Assembly (NCBI GenBank): GCA_002690375.1
Contig: NZEH01000050.1
Location: 1 to 9,147, forward strand
Direction: 5' to 3'
Length of the DNA stretch: 9,147 bases
Source: Dehalococcoidales bacterium
Lineage (GTDB): Bacteria; Chloroflexota; Dehalococcoidia; Dehalococcoidales; ARS1013
Both the position numbers and the translations under genes were made by a program. The notes beneath the pieces are model-generated. The model was not told the DNA's origin. It ran no database searches and worked only from the letters and a program-made list of their open reading frames with translations. Positions 5,255-9,147 of this stretch are shown piece by piece (the stretch's first letter is position 1; every line of letters starts with the position of its first letter).

Positions 5255-6136
5255 ATGCAAACCGGCACTTGGAAGGTAAAAACTGGGCTAGCCCAGATGC
5301 TGAAGGGTGGCGTAATAATGGACATTATATCAGCCGAGCAAGCCAAGATTGCTGAGGCCGCCGGTGCCTGCGCCGTGATGGCATTGGAGAGAGTCCCTGC
5401 CGATATACGGGCTGCCGGTGGTGTCGCCCGTATGGCTGACCTTAAAGTTATTGAAGAGGCCATGAACTCAGTTTCAATACCGGTGATGGCCAAATGTCGC
5501 ATCGGTCACTTCGCCGAAGCTCAAGTGCTTCAAGCCATCGGCATTGACTTCATTGATGAGTCTGAAGTACTCACCCCGGCCGATGAGAACCACCACGTCT
5601 TAAAGCACAACTTTAAGGTTCCCTTTGTCTGTGGCTGCCGGAACCTGGGTGAAGCCCTGCGCCGCATCGGGGAGGGAGCGGCTATGATTAGGACCAAGGG
5701 TGAGGCCGGCAGTGGCAATGTCGTTGAAGCCGTAAGGCATATGCGGGCGGTAATGGACAGTATCCGCCAGCTCCAAAACACCCCCGAGGAAGAGCTGATG
5801 GCAATCGCCAAGGAACTGGCGGCTCCACATGAACTGGTACTGGAGGTACGAAAGCTCGGCAGACTGCCGGTGGTTAATTTTGCCGCCGGTGGCATAGCTA
5901 CCCCGGCCGATGCCGCCCTGATGATGCAGTTGGGCGCCGAGGGTATCTTTGTTGGCTCTGGTATATTTAAATCATCCGACCCGGAGGCAATAGCCATAGC
6001 TATTGTTAAAGCCACTACCCACTTTAATGACCCCCAAATCATCGCCGAGGTCTCTAAAAACATAGGGATAGCCATGCCCGGACTGGATATAAAGCAAATT
6101 CCCACTGAAGAACTCCTGGCGTCCAGAGGATGGTAA
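5255..6136 (+). CDS. pdxS: Pyridoxal 5'-phosphate synthase subunit PdxS (Pdx1)
   Basis: PdxS builds PLP from ribose 5-phosphate, glyceraldehyde 3-phosphate and ammonia supplied by the glutaminase PdxT. It forms a dodecamer of TIM barrels in the cytoplasm. The protein has 293 residues from the chosen start, almost the same as B. subtilis (294). Catalytic residues are visible, one less than the B. subtilis number: D23 in GVIMDI, K80 in VMAKCRIGH and K148 in [11 protein letters not shown]. Other hallmarks are [63 protein letters not shown] and the C-terminal RGW. An upstream ATG at 5249 would add two residues but leaves no space for the ribosome site. pdxT, often adjacent, is not here: the next gene is the AAA+R3H protein 26 bp downstream. 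PdxT must be encoded elsewhere, or free ammonia may be used. Confidence 0.96.
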   Translation: MQTGTWKVKTGLAQMLKGGVIMDIISAEQAKIAEAAGACAVMALERVPADIRAAGGVARMADLKVIEEAMNSVSIPVMAKCRIGHFAEAQVLQAIGIDFIDESEVLTPADENHHVLKHNFKVPFVCGCRNLGEALRRIGEGAAMIRTKGEAGSGNVVEAVRHMRAVMDSIRQLQNTPEEELMAIAKELAAPHELVLEVRKLGRLPVVNFAAGGIATPADAALMMQLGAEGIFVGSGIFKSSDPEAIAIAIVKATTHFNDPQIIAEVSKNIGIAMPGLDIKQIPTEELLASRGW

Positions 6137-6162
6137 TTTAGGTATCTGCGGAGGGCACACTT

Positions 6163-7695
6163 TTGTCAAAGGTAACAACTGACGACCTGGATGCTTTGCT
6201 TGGTATGCTACCGCCACATATTCGCCAGCCATTATATCAGCAAGATGACCTCAGTGAGCTACTGGAAGTGGTCCTGGACTTAGGACGACCCCCTGAAGCC
6301 CGTTTCCCCCATCGGGAAGTAATTCTCTACCCACGGGAAGTCACTGAGGAGGATATTGATTATATCACTGCCCGCATCAGTGACTTCGGGGATGACAACC
6401 GAGCCGGGATTGAGCGCACCCTGCATCGCATTTCAGCTATTCGTAATCGCAAGGGGCACACTGTTGGTCTTACATGCCGTGTTGGCCGGGCTGTTTTTGG
6501 CACCATAAAAGTCATTTTAGATCTTGTCCAATCCGGTAAAAGTGTCCTCCTTCTAGGCCGCCCCGGGATAGGCAAAACGACAATGCTACGTGAAGTAGCT
6601 CGGGTGTTAGCTGACGACCTCAAGAAACGTGTTATCATCGTAGATACCTCAAACGAGATTGCTGGTGATGGCGATATTCCACACCCATCCATTGGGCATG
6701 CCCGGCGGATGCAGGTAACCACCCCGGCTATGCAGCATGCAGTCATGATTGAAGCTGTGGAAAACCACATGCCCGAGGTAATCATTATTGATGAAATCGG
6801 CACCGAGCTTGAAGCGCAGGCGGCTCGAACCATCGCTGAGCGTGGCGTGCAACTGGTGGGCACTGCCCACGGTAATACACTGGAGAACTTAATGGCTAAC
6901 CCTACCCTGTGTGACCTCATTGGTAGCATCCAAGCAGTAACTCTTGGCGATGAAGAGGCAAAGCGGCGCAGGACGCAGAAGACGATACTGGAGCGTATGG
7001 CACCACCTACTTTTGATATCGTTGTTGAAATTCAGGGCTGGGACAGGGTAGCCATTCATCCTGATACCGGCGGGGCTGTTGACGCTATCCTGCGCGGCAA
7101 GCTCAGCACCACCGAGATTCGTTGGCTGGATGATACAGGAGAGGTCCGAACAAAACGTGAAGCACCGGCTGAAGTTCCAAAACGAACTGCTAAAGATAAA
7201 CCACTTGTCCAGGAACGTGTTACGCCCAGCTTATATCTATTTGGCATAAACCGGAGGAAACTTGAACAAATAGGCAAAGAGATGCGTTTAAGCCTAGACA
7301 TAGTTAATAATCTGAACGAGGCTAGCCTACTGGTAACCTCAAAGAGATACTACCACCGAAAGCCGCAGAAGGTCAGAGATGCCGAGATGGCTAACCTACC
7401 CGTCTATGTCTTAAGAAGCCAGACACCGGCCCAAATTAGACAAATGTTAAATACTATTTATCCCGTAGCTCCTACCAGCAGCAAACCAGGGCCGTTGGGT
7501 CTTGCTCTCAGTGAGGCAGAGGAGGCGATAAGTCAGGTGAGGGAGTGTACGGAAGCAATAGAACTTGAGCCCCAGAGCGCCTATATTCGGCGCCTGCAGC
7601 ACTTAATAGCTGAAAGAAACGACCTGTCTTCAACTAGCCTGGGACAAGAGCCGGAGCGACGGGTGAGGATTTATAAAGAAGAGACAAAGGTATAA
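6163..7695 (+). CDS. Ycf45-type AAA ATPase with C-terminal R3H domain
   Basis: This 510-residue protein matches the SpoIIIAA/Ycf45-like ATPases often annotated as R3H-domain nucleic-acid-binding proteins. An N-terminal region (1-110) leads to a RecA/AAA-type ATPase core (about 110-290) with Walker A GRPGIGKT (132-139), NEIAGDG (164-170), Walker B VIIIDEIG (206-213) and GTAHGN (233-238). A middle domain (about 355-435) resembles the Ycf45 segment that follows the ATPase. The C-terminal R3H domain (about 466-505) has R476-x3-H480 and ends EPERRVRIY, expected to bind single-stranded nucleic acid. There is no signal peptide or membrane segment. The start is TTG; GGAGGG seven bases upstream strongly supports it. 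Its cellular role is not established; cotranscription with tmk (3 bp gap) suggests a general DNA or RNA function. No partner sporulation genes are present, so a SpoIIIAA role is unlikely. Confidence 0.9.
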   Translation: MSKVTTDDLDALLGMLPPHIRQPLYQQDDLSELLEVVLDLGRPPEARFPHREVILYPREVTEEDIDYITARISDFGDDNRAGIERTLHRISAIRNRKGHTVGLTCRVGRAVFGTIKVILDLVQSGKSVLLLGRPGIGKTTMLREVARVLADDLKKRVIIVDTSNEIAGDGDIPHPSIGHARRMQVTTPAMQHAVMIEAVENHMPEVIIIDEIGTELEAQAARTIAERGVQLVGTAHGNTLENLMANPTLCDLIGSIQAVTLGDEEAKRRRTQKTILERMAPPTFDIVVEIQGWDRVAIHPDTGGAVDAILRGKLSTTEIRWLDDTGEVRTKREAPAEVPKRTAKDKPLVQERVTPSLYLFGINRRKLEQIGKEMRLSLDIVNNLNEASLLVTSKRYYHRKPQKVRDAEMANLPVYVLRSQTPAQIRQMLNTIYPVAPTSSKPGPLGLALSEAEEAISQVRECTEAIELEPQSAYIRRLQHLIAERNDLSSTSLGQEPERRVRIYKEETKV

Positions 7696-7698
7696 ATC

Positions 7699-8313
7699 AT
7701 GGCTCTATTCATAACCTTTGAGGGTGGGGAGGGTTGTGGTAAGAGTGTCCAATCCAAAGTGCTCTATGAAAAATTAGAGCAACAAGCTATCCCGGCAGTC
7801 CTAACCCACGAACCAGGCGGTACCCCTCTAGGAGATAAGATAAACCATTTGTCAAAATGGTCAAATACTGCTATGTCACCAATGACCGAGCTGCTGCTGT
7901 TTAACGCTTCCCGTGCCCAATTAATAGACGGAGTAATCAAGCATAATCTAGAAAAAGGTAAAGTTGTTATTCTTGACCGCTATACTGACTCTACCATCGC
8001 CTATCAGGGCTATGGGAGGGGGCTAGATTTAGAAATAGTTAAAAAAATTAATCAGGCCGCCACTCAGGGGGTAAAACCTGACCTGACAATTCTATTGGAT
8101 ATGCCTTCAGAGGAGGGACTTAGTCGTAAAAAAACACGAAAGCGCGACCGCTTTGAGAAGGAAACTTTAGCCTATCACCAAAAAGTACGGCAGGGCTACC
8201 TAAAGCTAGCAGCCAGTGAGCCTAAACGCTGGCTGGTAATAGATGCCTCGCAGAGTAAGGCAAAAGTAGCCGAGGTTATCTGGCAAAGGGTAAATAAGCT
8301 TTTGCCACAATAG
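7699..8313 (+). CDS. tmk: Thymidylate kinase (dTMP kinase)
   Basis: The enzyme phosphorylates dTMP to dTDP with ATP, an essential cytoplasmic step in dTTP supply. The 204 residues are the normal length. Seen motifs: P-loop GGEGCGKS (9-16), EPGGTPLGDKI (38-48), LLLFNASRAQ (65-74) for dTMP binding, the DRY motif in ILDRYTDSTIAYQGYGRG (91-108), and a basic LID region (SRKKTRKRDRFEKE, 142-155). LID arginines point to a type II enzyme. The ATG lies 3 bp after the preceding stop, with AAAGG inside the upstream gene as ribosome site, so the two are translationally close. mnmA follows 16 bp downstream. Nothing looks altered. Confidence 0.96.
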   Translation: MALFITFEGGEGCGKSVQSKVLYEKLEQQAIPAVLTHEPGGTPLGDKINHLSKWSNTAMSPMTELLLFNASRAQLIDGVIKHNLEKGKVVILDRYTDSTIAYQGYGRGLDLEIVKKINQAATQGVKPDLTILLDMPSEEGLSRKKTRKRDRFEKETLAYHQKVRQGYLKLAASEPKRWLVIDASQSKAKVAEVIWQRVNKLLPQ

Positions 8314-8329
8314 GGAGTTTAATTTAAAA

Positions 8330-9147
8330 ATGCCGGCAAAGCGAGTCGTAGTAGCTATGAGCGGTGGGGTAGATTCCTCTGTTGCTGCCGCTATTCTCAA
8401 AGAGCAAGGCTACCAAGTAATCGGTGTCACCATGCAAATCTGGCCCCAGGATAAAAAGGACAGTGCTGGTGGCTGTTGTGGACTGGGGGCAATAGAAGCT
8501 GCCAAGAGTGTAGCATATAAGCTGGGCATTCCTCACTATGTGATGAATTTTAGAGATATCTTCGCCCAGAGAGTGATTGCCGATTTCTGCCGTGAGTATA
8601 GTCTGGGAAGAACACCAAACCCCTGTATCCGGTGTAACCAACATGTCAAATTTGATGTCCTGCTAAGTAGAGCTATGGAGTTGGAGGCCGATTTTATAGC
8701 TACCGGACACTATGGCCGAGCGGAACATTCATCTGACGGCTACCGCCTGCTGAAAGGGGTTGACCCGACTAAAGACCAGTCCTATTTCCTCTACACCCTA
8801 GGGCAGAGAGAGCTTCACCACCTTTTGCTGCCGCTAGGCAACCTTCACAAGACCAAAGTAAGAAAGATTGCCGCTGAACTGGGCTTGTCCACTGCTACCA
8901 GTCGTGACAGCCAGGATATTTGCTTCATCTCCGGTGGTGACTACCGCTCGTTTATAGCCGAACACATCTCAGCTTCACCCGGGGACATCGTTGATACTCG
9001 TGGTAACATTCTGGGTAGGCATGATGGTCTAGCCCGATATACTGTAGGTCAGCGACATGGCTTGGGGCTGGCTTCAAATAGACGCCGCTATGTCATAAAG
9101 CTTGATATCAGTAGTAACAGATTGATAGTAGGCACTGAAGACCAACT
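8330..9147 (+). CDS. mnmA: tRNA-specific 2-thiouridylase MnmA (partial, 3' end beyond window)
   Basis: MnmA (TrmU) adenylates and thiolates U34 of tRNA-Lys, -Glu and -Gln to make 2-thiouridine, using ATP and a persulfide sulfur. The window holds the first 272 codons; the family has about 350-380 residues, so the C-terminal beta barrel is cut. Seen: PP-loop SGGVDSS (11-17), the GGCCGL segment (47-52), TPNPCIRCN (95-103) with the catalytic C99, ATGHYGR (124-130), KDQSYFL (148-154), and QDICFI (195-200) with the second catalytic C198, then YTVGQRHGLG, the link to the C-terminal domains. The ATG start has AGGGAG 12 bases upstream, slightly far; the second Met (residue 10) lies inside the PP-loop region and is too late. 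It is the last visible gene of the plus-strand operon. Confidence 0.95.
   Translation, partial: MPAKRVVVAMSGGVDSSVAAAILKEQGYQVIGVTMQIWPQDKKDSAGGCCGLGAIEAAKSVAYKLGIPHYVMNFRDIFAQRVIADFCREYSLGRTPNPCIRCNQHVKFDVLLSRAMELEADFIATGHYGRAEHSSDGYRLLKGVDPTKDQSYFLYTLGQRELHHLLLPLGNLHKTKVRKIAAELGLSTATSRDSQDICFISGGDYRSFIAEHISASPGDIVDTRGNILGRHDGLARYTVGQRHGLGLASNRRRYVIKLDISSNRLIVGTEDQ

Noticed and set aside
5530..6105. Long minus-strand frame inside pdxS
   Set aside because: It is the antisense shadow of a highly conserved gene, rich in Ser, Ala and Ile as expected for such a shadow.
6360..6929. Long minus-strand frame inside the AAA+R3H gene
   Set aside because: It is antisense to the well-supported ATPase domain and has no family features.
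1..9147. CRISPR arrays, insertion sequences, phage or toxin-antitoxin genes, tRNA or rRNA genes
   Set aside because: No repeated spacer-like units, transposase, integrase, toxin-antitoxin or structural RNA sequences were seen; almost all coding space is housekeeping.

Overview
The window looks like a chromosomal segment of an anaerobic, non-enteric bacterium. My best guess is Chloroflexota, class Dehalococcoidia. This rests on moderate GC content, a short-form ThiC, a small 2[4Fe-4S] ferredoxin, a Crp/Fnr regulator without cysteines, and a Ycf45-type AAA+R3H protein next to tmk. It is an inference from gene content and style, not a proven assignment. I found no mobile elements, CRISPR arrays, rRNA or tRNA genes. 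Nearly all of the window is compact housekeeping and cofactor genes.

Left part (about 1-4175), minus strand. Reading in the direction of transcription: a vegetative-type promoter, a TPP riboswitch, then thiC (thiamine pyrimidine synthase), pepA (M17 leucyl aminopeptidase) and a Crp/Fnr-family regulator. The gaps of 30 and 20 bp suggest one thiamine-controlled transcript. Downstream is a small 2[4Fe-4S] ferredoxin gene, 66 bp after the regulator. That gap holds a near-consensus Crp-type box placed exactly where a class II activator site should be, so the regulator may control the ferredoxin. At the left edge a weakly supported reading frame runs out of the window.

Centre (3970-4472). This is a 503-bp divergent intergenic region. 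Its left third is the thiC leader. Its right end holds an extended -10 promoter for rsmG, overlapped by a perfect palindrome. The roughly 265 bp between them contain small inverted repeats but nothing I can name.

Right part (4473-9147), plus strand. rsmG (16S rRNA G527 methyltransferase), pdxS (PLP synthase subunit, without pdxT beside it), a Ycf45-type AAA ATPase with a C-terminal R3H domain, tmk (dTMP kinase) and the first 272 codons of mnmA (tRNA 2-thiouridylase, cut by the window end). Gaps are 53, 26, 3 and 16 bp, so this is probably one operon with an internal promoter before pdxS. The promoters of rsmG and pdxS share a palindrome, TTAGC-NN-GCTAA, which is a candidate common operator.

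I see no wholly new system. The most interesting signals are regulatory: the Crp-type box before the ferredoxin gene, the shared palindrome, and the divergent TPP riboswitch. Smaller protein points are the unusual first cysteine motif of the ferredoxin and the one-residue-short FeS motif of ThiC.
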